This document shows, in pieces, positions 18,192 to 26,346 of a stretch of 64,000 bases of DNA. Source of the DNA: JAKIYB01 sp964590255 (GTDB lineage Bacteria; Armatimonadota; Hebobacteria; CAIYQO01); NCBI GenBank assembly GCA_964590255.1, contig CAZPYA010000002.1, forward strand, positions 1 to 64,000, written 5' to 3'. The notes under the pieces are model-generated. The model was not told where the DNA came from, searched no databases, and saw only the letters and a program-made list of their open reading frames with translations. Positions within the stretch are counted from its first letter, which is position 1. Every line of letters starts with the position of its first letter. The position numbers and the translations under genes were made by a program.

Positions 18192-18689
18192 ATGACCACA
18201 GTCACGGAGAAAATGAAGGAGGGAACCCCTTTGGATGTCGTCGACATCATGGCCGCGATCCCGCACCGGTACCCCTTCCTGCTGGTGGATCGCATTCTGG
18301 AGCTGGAGCCGGGCAAGCGCGCGGTGGGCTTGAAAAACGTCACCATCAACGAGGCGTTCTTTCAGGGCCACTTCCCCGGCAATCCCATCATGCCCGGCGT
18401 GCTCATCATCGAGCATGCCGCGCAGGTGGGGTGCGTGCTGTTGCTGGCGGAACCGGGGAACGAAGGCAAGCTTGGCCTCTTCGCCGGCATCGACGAGATG
18501 AAGTTCCGCAGGAAGGTCGTGCCGGGCGATCAGCTCATCACGGAAGTGACCGTCCTGAAAGTCCGTAGTACGGCGGGGCGCGTGCGCGTAACGTGCCGCG
18601 TCGACAATCAGGTGGTGGCGCAAGGGGAATACACCTTCGCCCTCGTGCCGGACCCCACGAAGGCCGCCGCGCCTGGAAAGGAAGAGTAA
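18192..18689 (+). CDS. fabZ: (3R)-hydroxyacyl-ACP dehydratase FabZ
   Basis: 165-aa hot-dog-fold dehydratase of fatty acid elongation. The catalytic pair is in GHFPGNPIMPGVLIIEHAAQ: H60 and E74, 14 residues apart as in characterised FabZ. PHRYPFLLVDR is the other family signature. The start at MTTVTEK is preferred because homology begins after it; an in-frame ATG at 18174 would add six residues. FabZ supplies unsaturated acyl-ACPs and competes with LpxA and LpxC for hydroxyacyl chains, which explains the cluster. Confidence 0.93.
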   Translation: MTTVTEKMKEGTPLDVVDIMAAIPHRYPFLLVDRILELEPGKRAVGLKNVTINEAFFQGHFPGNPIMPGVLIIEHAAQVGCVLLLAEPGNEGKLGLFAGIDEMKFRRKVVPGDQLITEVTVLKVRSTAGRVRVTCRVDNQVVAQGEYTFALVPDPTKAAAPGKEE

Positions 18690-18693
18690 GCCC

Positions 18694-19482
18694 GTGAACA
18701 TCCATCCAACCGCGGTCGTCGATCCGAGGGCGGAGTTGGGGCCGGATGTGTCGGTGGGGCCATTCTGCGTCATCGATGCGGACGTCACAATCGGCGCCCG
18801 CACGGTGCTGGGCCCACACGTGCACATTACCGGCCGTACCACCGTCGGGGACGATTGCCGCATCTTCACCGGGGCCGCCCTGGGGGAACCACCCCAGGAC
18901 GTGAAATACCACGGTGAGACCTCCTACCTGCGCATCGGCGACCGGAACATCATCCGGGAATATGTGACGATTCACCTGGCGGTGGGCGAGGGATGCGCTA
19001 CCGAGCTGGGGAACGACAACATGCTGATGGCCTACTGTCATGTGGGACACAACTGTGTCATCGGCAACAACGTTTGCATGGCCAACTACGTGGGCATCAG
19101 CGGTTGCTGCCTGGTCGACGATCGCGTCACCCTCGGCGGCATGGCCGGCATCCACCAGAACGTCCACATCGGACGCCTCACCATGGTGGGCGGCTACAGC
19201 AAAGTTACCGCCGACGTGCCGCCATTCATGATGGTGGATGGCCGCCCCGCCCGCCCCTACGGCCTCAACACCGTGGGGCTCAAGCGCGCCGGCTTCTCCT
19301 CCGAACTGCGCATGTATCTGAAACAGGCCTTCCGCATCCTGCTCCACCAGAATCGCAACCTGAGTGAAGCGCTGGACGAGGCCCGCGGCGAACTGCCGCC
19401 CCTCCCCGAAATCGAGGAGTTCCTGACCTTCATCGAGCGGTCTCGTCAGAGCGGCCGCCACCTGGAAACCCGACACGCCTAG
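18694..19482 (+). CDS. lpxA: UDP-N-acetylglucosamine O-acyltransferase LpxA
   Basis: 262-aa left-handed beta-helix acyltransferase, first step of lipid A synthesis. Hexapeptide repeats run from about residue 3 to 180, followed by the LpxA C-terminal helices (GLNTVGLKRAGF onward). The catalytic His is H119 (equivalent to E. coli H125), and H116 matches H122. The residue matching E. coli H144 is Cys138 (SGCCLVDD), an uncommon change in the active-site cleft. GTG start, 4 nt after the fabZ stop. No lpxB or lpxD is in the window. Confidence 0.92.
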   Translation: MNIHPTAVVDPRAELGPDVSVGPFCVIDADVTIGARTVLGPHVHITGRTTVGDDCRIFTGAALGEPPQDVKYHGETSYLRIGDRNIIREYVTIHLAVGEGCATELGNDNMLMAYCHVGHNCVIGNNVCMANYVGISGCCLVDDRVTLGGMAGIHQNVHIGRLTMVGGYSKVTADVPPFMMVDGRPARPYGLNTVGLKRAGFSSELRMYLKQAFRILLHQNRNLSEALDEARGELPPLPEIEEFLTFIERSRQSGRHLETRHA

Positions 19483-19544
19483 CCCGCGGACACACGGATA
19501 AGGGAAACCTGGACACCTCGATCCGTCCCCCGTGCCAGCGAACA

Positions 19545-19568
19545 GACGGCGGCCATATGGCCGCCGTC
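19545..19568. terminator. Hairpin terminator after lpxA
   Basis: A perfect 24-nt palindrome beginning GACGGCGGCCAT is followed by GGCGTTTTGG. The strong GC stem plus a short T run, 63 nt after the lpxA stop, fits an intrinsic terminator closing the lipid A operon. Confidence 0.7.
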
Positions 19569-19648
19569 GGCGTTTTGGTTGGTCAGTCGAGTAGAAAAAA
19601 GTATTTTCTTCAGCAGGAAAAACGCTTGTTTCGCGGAATTCCGTTTGC

Positions 19649-22600
19649 ATGACGACGACAATGGACGGTCTCATTCGCATCCGACCGGTGCCGGCGGTGG
19701 CGCATCCGCGGCATGCACGCGCGGCGCTGGCGGCGGGGGACGACGCGGTGCTGGCCGCATGGGTGGGCGGCTACGCCATCACCGTGGCCGAGCACCGTCG
19801 GCTGGTCGAGGAGCTGCTGGCTTCGCTGGCGTGGGACGCCCACGGCGCGGCGGTGCTGCTCAACGGCCTCTACGGCACCGGCAAATCGCACCTGCTCATC
19901 CTGCTGCACCTGCTGGCGGCCTGCCCGGGCGCGTGGCCGGCGTTCCTCGTCTCGCACCCCGAACTGCGCCGGTATACCGAGCCCTGTAGCAAACACCGGC
20001 GGCTGACCGTGCACTTCGCGCTGGACGAATACGGCCCGAGAGTGCCGCTCGAGGAGGCGCTGGGGGCGGAGGTGGCGCGGGCGCTGGGGCAGCCTTTCCC
20101 GGCGGGGGCGTCGCGGTTGGATTGCTGGGGCGCGGTGCTGGATGCCGCCCGCGCCGCGGGGTACGACGGCCTGTTGCTGCTGGTGGACGAACTCAGCCTC
20201 TTTCTCGCCGCGAAGACGCCCGCCGCCCGCGAGGCGGACGCCGCGTTTCTGCAGTTCCTCGCCGGCTGGACGAGTCGCGCGCCAGTGTGGCTCATCGGGG
20301 CGCTGCAGCGACACCTGTCCGACGTCGGGACGCTGCGCAGCCACTCCTGGCGGCAGGTGGAGGACCGCTTCCGCCGCTATACGCTCTCGCCGCAGCAGAT
20401 CGGTGACGTGCTGCGCGAGCGCCTGCTGGAGCGCCGCGACCCGGCGGCAATCCGCGCGCGCGTCGCCGAGACGATCGTCCCCGCCGCCGGCGTTCTGCTG
20501 CCCGCGCGGGCGCTGCAGGATGCGTGGCCCTTCCATCCGGAGGCGCTGACGCTGTTGCTGGCAGTGGTGAACGCCCACCTGTCGCCCCATCGCGGCGCGG
20601 TGGAGGTGTTTTTACAGATTGGGCGGGACGGCTTGCAGCGCGATGCCGGCCGCATTTTCACTCCGTTGGACGTATTTACGCTGCTCGAAGACGATCTGCG
20701 CCGCCATGCATCGGAGAAGCTGTGGCGGGCAACGGCGCTGCTGGCGGAGTGCGCCGACCGCACCACCGATCCGCCGTTGGCGCGGGCGCTGGTGCGCCTA
20801 CTGGCGCTGCTGCACCTGGCCGACCACACCGCGACGGTGGGGCAACTGCGCGCGCTGCTCTTCGACGGCTCCGCGGCACCCACCATCGACGCGCTGTCGG
20901 CGGCGTTGCACGCCTTGCGCCGGCAGGGGGCCTACCTCGCTTGCGTGCGCGACGCCGATCCCGCACTGGAGGTGTTTTCGCTGGCGGTGGAGGACGACGC
21001 CGGGGCGCTGGCGCTGGCACTGATGGAGGCGCGGCGGGCGGAGTTCAGCCTGGACGACCCACGCATTGTGGAGGCCGCTCTCGCCGCTGGTCGCGACCCC
21101 GCGTGGCCATGGGACGCACTGGCCGATGGCCAGCGGGTGAGCGTATCCTGGCAAGGAAGCGAGCGGGCGGTGGCATGCACGCTGGTCGCCACGCTGTCCA
21201 CGGAAGCGGTTTTGCGTGGGGCGGAGGCGATCACCGCCGGGCAGGCCGACGGCACGGTGCTACTGCTACCGCCGGGCGAAGCGGATATCACAGCCTGGCA
21301 CACGGCGACGGCGCTGGTGAAGAATCTACCGACACTGTGCCTGTGGACACCCCGGCCATTGACCCATGCGGAAGGCGACCTGCAGGCGGAATACGCGGCG
21401 TGGCGCGCGGCGGGCGAGGAAGCGAATCCGCCGACCGCCAGCCGCGAACGCCGCGCTCGCGCCCGCTGTCGCGAGCGCGCGGAGGAACTGCGACCGGCGG
21501 TGGCGGCTGCGATAACGGCGGCATATCTGGGCGGGCGCTGGCACGATGCGGCCGGCGGTGAGTGGGCCATCGAGCCCGCTCCATCATTGGTCACCGTGCT
21601 GGCGGCGCTACTGGCGCAGGGATTCCAGGCGCGGTATCCGCTCTTCGCCGATCTCACCGCTGGGGGTGCGCCGTCACGCGCGGCGTTGCAGCAACTGCTA
21701 CTCGGCTTCATCGAGCCCGGCCAGGTGGTCATCGGGCCGCAGTCGCTGCTGGGGGAATACATCGAGCGATTCGCCGTGCCGCTGGGGTGCGCGGCCTTCG
21801 ATGGCGCGCGGGCGCGGGTGACGCCACCGCGCTGGGAGTTGCTCGAACCCCTGCTCGCGGCCGAGGCCATCCGATTGTCAGAGGCTCTCGATCTGCTCGG
21901 CAAACCTCCGCTTGGTCTCACCCATGAGCAGGCACGGCTGGCGGTGCTGGCGGCGGTGCGAGCGGGCGCCGTGCAGGGGGTGGACGCCTTCCTGCAGCCG
22001 CTGGACCCGGAGACGACCCCATTGGCGCGCAGCGACGCGCTGGCCTTCCTCGCCCCGCCGGCTGGGGTGGCCGAACGCCACACGGCGCTGGTACGCGCGC
22101 TGGCGGATCGGTGGGGCATTGCACTCGACCCGTGGACCGTCGCCGGCAGCCAGGTAGAGCGCCGGCTGCGGGAGTGGGCGCGGACGGCGTCGACGACGGA
22201 TGCCACCGTGGCACTGGACGAGTGGAGCGCCGCCGCCGGCGCCATGCCCTGGGCGTGGGAGGCGACGGAGCGCGCGCTGGAGACGGTGGAGCGGGTGCAC
22301 GGCCTTGCCACCGCCCCGGTGAGTGAGCTGTTTGATGCCCTTGGCACGGATAGCGTAATCGATCAGTTCGCGACGATCCAGGACGCGGCGGCGTGGTGGC
22401 GGCGCCACGGCCGGCAGGCGCGGGTGCTGTGCGGCCCGCTGCCCGGCGAGTTGACGGAGGCGGCGGCGCCGCTGCGTGAGCAACTCGCCGCCGGAGAACG
22501 CGCCTTCGTCGAACTGGATAACCTGTCCGCGCAGGTGGCGCGCTTGTGGGCCGCTTACCGCGACGCCTACCTGCGCTGGCACGATACGGCGTTCGGCACA

Positions 22601-23191
22601 GCGGCGGTGGCAGCGCTGCGGGCAGCCTTTGAAACCTCCGCTTTCAAAGCGGTGAAGCTTCTCGCCCGCCTGCCGCTGCCAGCGCCCGCGGCGGCCATGG
22701 CCTGTCTGGACGCGCTGGCGTCAGCCCGCGCCGGTTACTGCCCCGGCCTCTTCGCCCGGCTTGACGACGACGGCCTGTGCGGCCGCTGCCGCCTGCCGCT
22801 GGGCATCGACGCGCCGATGCCCGATGCCGCAAGCGTCACCACCGCCGCGGAAACCGGCCTGCGCGACTACGCCGCGCTGCTCATCGCGCACCCGTGGACC
22901 GCCACTGTCCACGCCCGCCTCCCCCGCGCCCCGCAGGCAATTGCCGGACGGGTCGAGACGCTCCTCACCTGGCACGGTGACGATTCCGCCGCCCTTCTCG
23001 CCGCACTCGACGACCCCACCCTCGCCTGGCTCACCCGCGACACCCCGCCCGCCGCTGTCCGCCACCTTGACACGCTGCACGACCGCCTTCACGGCCGCGA
23101 CCTCACCCTCGGCGAAGCGAAACATGCGGTGGAAGGCTGGCTGAACCCGGAGGGCACGCTGGGGGAGGGTGATGTGGTCGGGTTTGAGTGA
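19649..23191 (+). CDS. BrxC/PglY- or DUF6079-like large P-loop ATPase, solitary
   Basis: 1180-aa AAA-type ATPase. Walker A is GLYGTGKSHLL (GxxxxGKS at 73-80) and Walker B is LLLLVDE (175-181). A sensor-like VWLIGALQRH follows near 215. This arrangement resembles BrxC/PglY, the ATPase of BREX phage-defence systems, and the related DUF6079 proteins. A cysteine cluster (C1018, C1031, C1044, C1047) near the C-terminus could bind zinc. None of the usual BREX partners (methyltransferase, PglZ phosphatase, BrxA/B) is adjacent: lpxA lies upstream and small genes on the other strand downstream. Its function is inferred from the family only. MTTTM gives two possible starts 12 nt apart; no good ribosome site is visible. 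Confidence 0.6.
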   Translation: MTTTMDGLIRIRPVPAVAHPRHARAALAAGDDAVLAAWVGGYAITVAEHRRLVEELLASLAWDAHGAAVLLNGLYGTGKSHLLILLHLLAACPGAWPAFLVSHPELRRYTEPCSKHRRLTVHFALDEYGPRVPLEEALGAEVARALGQPFPAGASRLDCWGAVLDAARAAGYDGLLLLVDELSLFLAAKTPAAREADAAFLQFLAGWTSRAPVWLIGALQRHLSDVGTLRSHSWRQVEDRFRRYTLSPQQIGDVLRERLLERRDPAAIRARVAETIVPAAGVLLPARALQDAWPFHPEALTLLLAVVNAHLSPHRGAVEVFLQIGRDGLQRDAGRIFTPLDVFTLLEDDLRRHASEKLWRATALLAECADRTTDPPLARALVRLLALLHLADHTATVGQLRALLFDGSAAPTIDALSAALHALRRQGAYLACVRDADPALEVFSLAVEDDAGALALALMEARRAEFSLDDPRIVEAALAAGRDPAWPWDALADGQRVSVSWQGSERAVACTLVATLSTEAVLRGAEAITAGQADGTVLLLPPGEADITAWHTATALVKNLPTLCLWTPRPLTHAEGDLQAEYAAWRAAGEEANPPTASRERRARARCRERAEELRPAVAAAITAAYLGGRWHDAAGGEWAIEPAPSLVTVLAALLAQGFQARYPLFADLTAGGAPSRAALQQLLLGFIEPGQVVIGPQSLLGEYIERFAVPLGCAAFDGARARVTPPRWELLEPLLAAEAIRLSEALDLLGKPPLGLTHEQARLAVLAAVRAGAVQGVDAFLQPLDPETTPLARSDALAFLAPPAGVAERHTALVRALADRWGIALDPWTVAGSQVERRLREWARTASTTDATVALDEWSAAAGAMPWAWEATERALETVERVHGLATAPVSELFDALGTDSVIDQFATIQDAAAWWRRHGRQARVLCGPLPGELTEAAAPLREQLAAGERAFVELDNLSAQVARLWAAYRDAYLRWHDTAFGTAAVAALRAAFETSAFKAVKLLARLPLPAPAAAMACLDALASARAGYCPGLFARLDDDGLCGRCRLPLGIDAPMPDAASVTTAAETGLRDYAALLIAHPWTATVHARLPRAPQAIAGRVETLLTWHGDDSAALLAALDDPTLAWLTRDTPPAAVRHLDTLHDRLHGRDLTLGEAKHAVEGWLNPEGTLGEGDVVGFE

Positions 23192-23216
23192 GGGATATCC
23201 GGTGGAATTGCTAACC

Positions 23217-23250
23217 GTAGCGAACGTCCCTCCGTGGCATTCGTAGTCAC
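23217..23250. repeat. GTAGCGAACG hairpin repeat, copy 1
   Basis: GTAGCGAACGTCCCTC is identical to 33225-33240, and the following half-arm is degenerate (GCATTCGTAG). Located between the converging BrxC-like gene and the minus-strand small gene. Confidence 0.6.
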
Positions 23251-23279
23251 ATGTTATCAATTCAGGAGAGATTTGGCGG

Positions 23280-23639
23280 TTAGTCGTAAGCGTCGTAGGA
23301 AAGCAATCGTCCATCTTTGAATGTCACATCGATGCCAGTGTTCCACCCGGCTCGGATGTTGAAGGAGTAAGATTCTTCTCCTGGCTCAGGATTGGGTGAG
23401 TGAGTGATATGCGCGTTGGGAGCCAGAAGACCCCACACCTGATCTTTGCTCATCCCTACATAGAGATGCTTTGTTAATGACATTATGACATTGGCCTGCA
23501 TCTCTGGTGTTCCATATCGCCAGAAGAGCTTCACCCGTTCGAATTCACTTAGAGTTGAATAATAGAAGGCACCTGACGCGCACAGCAAGATGAGTAGTCC
23601 AATCACGGTGACGGCTCCATTAAAAAACCGCTTGCGCAT
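23280..23639 (-). CDS. Small membrane-anchored protein, BamE/SmpA-like motif
   Basis: 119 aa with one N-terminal membrane segment (residues about 6-27) and a short exported domain. YVGMSKDQVWGLLAP resembles the GMTxxEVxxLLG motif of BamE/SmpA-type lipoprotein folds, but there is no lipobox. GGAGG lies 4 nt before the ATG. GC is lower than in neighbouring core genes. It lies 42 nt downstream of the orphan HicB gene on the same strand. Function unknown. Confidence 0.6.
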   Translation of the reverse strand: MRKRFFNGAVTVIGLLILLCASGAFYYSTLSEFERVKLFWRYGTPEMQANVIMSLTKHLYVGMSKDQVWGLLAPNAHITHSPNPEPGEESYSFNIRAGWNTGIDVTFKDGRLLSYDAYD

Positions 23640-23681
23640 GCTTCCTCCATATGCCTGGCAGGTGCTGAATAGACACCTGCG

Positions 23682-23900
23682 TCATGCGGCAATCTGCACG
23701 CTGGTGATCAGCAAACCGTTGTCGCCATTGACACTCTGACCATCCTCGCGCAGCGCGCAAATATGACCCTCGATTGCTTCTTTGACATTCGAAAGCGTAT
23801 CGTCGACGGTCTCCCCTTGCGAGAAGCATCCGGACAACGCCGGTACTTCCGCCCAGAAACCACCTTCTGCTTCTGTATGAATCAAAACTGTAAATTCCAT
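23682..23900 (-). CDS. Orphan HicB-family antitoxin-like protein
   Basis: 72-aa protein with the HicB antitoxin fold: FTVLIHTEAEGGFWAEVPALSGCFSQGETVDD is the N-terminal partial RNase-H-like sheet, followed by the helix LSNVKEAIEGHICALREDG. No C-terminal DNA-binding domain is present. A HicA toxin normally precedes or follows HicB, but none is found: rex begins 53 nt to the right and a BamE-like gene follows. It may be a solitary HicB-like protein, a common family in environmental bacteria. Confidence 0.75.
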   Translation of the reverse strand: MEFTVLIHTEAEGGFWAEVPALSGCFSQGETVDDTLSNVKEAIEGHICALREDGQSVNGDNGLLITSVQIAA

Positions 23901-23952
23901 GATGACTTACCAAATAACGTCCATATCCTAATCATCCTATTACCCTGTTCAT

Positions 23953-24597
23953 TTATTCTCCTGCCCCCACCATCGTCAGCTTCCCCACCCGGTGCGAGAG
24001 CACGGCCAGCGACTCGGCCAGGTCTTCGTTGAGGACGACGACGGGGTCGGGGAGATTCAATGGATGGCCGGAGAAGTTCCAGAAGGCGAGGACGCCGGCG
24101 TCGGCGAGCATGTCGGCCACTGGCTGCGCGGCGTCGGAGGGCACGGTGAGGATGGCGATGCGGATGCTGTTGCGCTGGGCGAAGGCCGCCGCCTGCCATA
24201 GGGGATAAATCTGCCGGCCTTCCGCCTGCTGGCCAATCTTCGCCGGGTTGGTGTCGAAGAGCGCCACGATGCTGAGGTTGTACTTTTCGAAGCCGTGGTA
24301 GGCTACCAGCGCCTGGCCCAGCCGGCCCGCGCCCACCAGAATGGCTTCCTTGGTGTGCTGGGCGCCGAGGAACTGCTGCAGGTGACCGAGCAATTCCGGC
24401 ACGCCAAAGCCCACCCGCGGCTTGCCGGTGAATTTTGTCATCGCCAGGTCCTTGCGCACCAGCGTCTCGTCCAGCCGCAGCCGCCGCGCCAGCTCCGCGC
24501 TGGTCACGTTGCGCTGCCCCTCGTCCGCCAGCCGCGTCAGCACGGACAGGTACTGCGGCAATCGGCGCAAACTCGCGCCGGAAATCTGCATGGCCAT
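23953..24597 (-). CDS. rex: Redox-sensing transcriptional repressor Rex
   Basis: 214 aa, the usual Rex length. An N-terminal winged helix (about 8-75: RRLPQYLSVL, VTSAELARRL, DETLVRKDLA) is followed by a Rossmann NAD(H)-binding domain with GAGRLG at 89-94 and FDTNPAKIGQ. Rex senses the NADH/NAD+ ratio and represses fermentation and respiration genes when NADH is low. GGGGGAGG lies upstream of the ATG at 24597, which excludes the longer upstream frame. It is monocistronic; a TGGTATAGT promoter lies about 40 nt upstream. No clear Rex operator was recognised in its promoter. Confidence 0.92.
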   Translation of the reverse strand: MAMQISGASLRRLPQYLSVLTRLADEGQRNVTSAELARRLRLDETLVRKDLAMTKFTGKPRVGFGVPELLGHLQQFLGAQHTKEAILVGAGRLGQALVAYHGFEKYNLSIVALFDTNPAKIGQQAEGRQIYPLWQAAAFAQRNSIRIAILTVPSDAAQPVADMLADAGVLAFWNFSGHPLNLPDPVVVLNEDLAESLAVLSHRVGKLTMVGAGE

Positions 24598-24633
24598 CGG
24601 TGGTCCTCCCCCGCGAACTGCGTTAACTATACC

Positions 24634-24639
24634 ATCCGT
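24634..24639 (-). promoter_or_regulatory. Extended -10 promoter of rex (TGG-TATAGT)
   Basis: On the minus strand TGGTATAGTT lies about 37 nt upstream of the rex start. It is an extended -10 like others in the window; coordinates are approximate to 1-2 nt. No clear -35 element was seen. Confidence 0.4.
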
Positions 24640-24781
24640 CGGGGTAATGGTACACCTGCCACCAAAATTCGTGCTCGTGCTCGTGCTCGAAAACTCCACG
24701 CTCTTCCGCACGGCACCGCATGATTTGGCGGCGAGACTCAGTCGAACCGCGATCACGTGCAGACGTAGAGCCTAACCGGGA

Positions 24782-24938
24782 ACGTCGCCTTCGCTCGGCC
24801 CTCACCCCCGGCCCCTCTCCCAAGTTTGGGCGAGGGGTGACTGGAATTGATACCGAATCTGCTTCCGACAATAGAACACTCCCCTCTCCCAGAATTGGGA
24901 GAGGGGCCGGGGGTGAGGGCCGAGCGAAGGCGACGGTA
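24782..24938. repeat. Large inverted repeat made of two palindromic elements
   Basis: The left arm (about 24782-24836, from CGTCGCCTTCGCTCGG to CGAGGGG) is the near-complement of the right arm (about 24882-24938, CCCCTCTCCCAGAATTGGG to GCGAAGGCGACGG). Each arm carries the CCCTCTCCC-N-GGGAGAGGG core. The 45-nt centre holds no gene. It looks like two head-to-head REP-type units between rex and the pseudopilin gene. Confidence 0.75.
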
Positions 24939-25064
24939 TCGTCATTCGACATACCGATATACGTATACCCGGCTCGGTATTCCCTGCAACTCCTCGTCCC
25001 CCCGCGGCGTATACCGGATAGAGCTGCGTAACACGCAAACAGAGTATCCACTATCTAAAATCAT

Positions 25065-25070
25065 TATAAT
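25065..25070 (+). promoter_or_regulatory. -10 box (TATAAT) upstream of pseudopilin gene
   Basis: Perfect TATAAT about 44 nt before ATG 25114, followed by TGGTATATAT which could be a second -10. AAGGAGG lies close to the start codon. Confidence 0.5.
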
Positions 25071-25113
25071 GTGGTATATATGTGCAACTTACCTGCGGGA
25101 AGGAGGGACGCCG

Positions 25114-26265
25114 ATGCGACGGGGATTCACGCTCATCGAACTGCTGGTGGTTATTGCCATCATCGCGAGTCTCGCCGCCATTCTCTTCCCGGTGTTCGCC
25201 AAAGCGCGCGAGAAGGCGCGACAAACCACCTGTCTGAACAACCTGCGGCAAATCAGCGCCGCCGCAACGATGTATGTGCAGGACCACGAGGAAGTCTTTT
25301 TCCCCGACACCGGCACGGCGGCGTGGGCTACGGTGCTGTCCAGCTACAACGGCCCCAGCATCTACGACTGCCCCACGAAGACGGGCAAAGGCACCAACAA
25401 TACCCCGGAATACGGCGCCAATAGCCTGCTGTTCGGCCGCGCCATGGGCGACGTGGATGCGCCAGACAATATGATCCTCGTCGCCGACCTGGCGCTGCCG
25501 GCGGCGAAGCCGAACTGCGGGCTGCGTCCCGACACCGCCGGTTACGACATGGACGCGCGGCACCTGACCGGCGTCAATGCCGCGGCGGTGGACGGCCATG
25601 TGGCCTACGCGCCGACGAAGGCGGGCGTGCACCAGGGACTGGCCGGCGTCGGTCTGTCGATGTGGCCGGGATGGGCGGTGGTGCTGCAGCCGACCAGCAG
25701 CGCCGACCAGTATACCGACGTTTCCACCTGGGGGCAGGATGGCTACTGGATTGCCACCAGCTACACCGCCATCAGCAAAAAGACCCCCTTCTGGGCGACG
25801 GGCACCATGACCATGGCCGCGGTAGGCGCCTCGGACGGCGCGGCACACAGTGAAGGCGACGCCTGGTGGACCGGCTCTGACGGCTATCTCGGCGGCGTCT
25901 ATTGCTACGCGAACACCATCCTCGGCGGCAACACCACCGCCATCTACACCGTGGGCACCAACGGCAAGTCGCAGACAGGCGTGGAACTGCCCATCACCCT
26001 CGCTGACACGAATAGCCACGCCGTCACCTTCGTGCTGGTACCGCACCAGGATATCTTCTGGGGCAACTGCACCATGACCATGGAAGTGGCGGAGACCGGC
26101 GGAAAATCGCTGTCGACCTCCACCAAGGTGCTGCGCACGCCCACCAACACCGCCATCACCGCGCGCCTCGCCTTCCGCGGCGGCCCCGGCCGCACGGTGA
26201 AGGTGCGCGCCACCTTCACCCCCGCCAGCCGCTGCGCGGGGATTACGGCGTTATTGTTGGACTAG
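25114..26265 (+). CDS. Type II/IV pseudopilin-like protein with extra C-terminal beta domain
   Basis: 383 aa. The class III prepilin signal is MRRG|FTLIELLVVIAIIASL, with the +5 Glu conserved. It is followed by FPVFAKAREKARQTTCLNNLRQ, the signature of the abundant Armatimonadota/Planctomycetota pseudopilins. The short globular part ends near residue 170 with MDARHLTG and AVDGHVAY (an H-x-G-G-like motif). From about 185 onward an additional beta-rich domain follows (WPGWAVVLQP, MEVAETGGKS), resembling a carbohydrate-binding or jelly-roll domain and not usual for the family. AAGGAGG precedes the ATG. It may be a surface-displayed binding protein assembled by a secretion pilus. Confidence 0.8.
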   Translation: MRRGFTLIELLVVIAIIASLAAILFPVFAKAREKARQTTCLNNLRQISAAATMYVQDHEEVFFPDTGTAAWATVLSSYNGPSIYDCPTKTGKGTNNTPEYGANSLLFGRAMGDVDAPDNMILVADLALPAAKPNCGLRPDTAGYDMDARHLTGVNAAAVDGHVAYAPTKAGVHQGLAGVGLSMWPGWAVVLQPTSSADQYTDVSTWGQDGYWIATSYTAISKKTPFWATGTMTMAAVGASDGAAHSEGDAWWTGSDGYLGGVYCYANTILGGNTTAIYTVGTNGKSQTGVELPITLADTNSHAVTFVLVPHQDIFWGNCTMTMEVAETGGKSLSTSTKVLRTPTNTAITARLAFRGGPGRTVKVRATFTPASRCAGITALLLD

Positions 26266-26319
26266 GCCGGTGCTCGAACACCGCTGTGTCGCCCGGACGA
26301 CGATCCCTGCCGGCTGTGG

Positions 26320-26325
26320 TAGAAT
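26320..26325 (+). promoter_or_regulatory. Extended -10 element (TGG-TAGAAT)
   Basis: TGGTAGAAT 21 nt before the SGNH gene start at 26347. An AAGGA ribosome site lies between. Confidence 0.45.
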
Positions 26326-26346
26326 ACAGGTGAAAGGATATCGCCC

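Noticed and set aside
24782..24938. CRISPR-like repeat pair
   Set aside because: The two units are inverted, not direct, and there is no regular spacer series.
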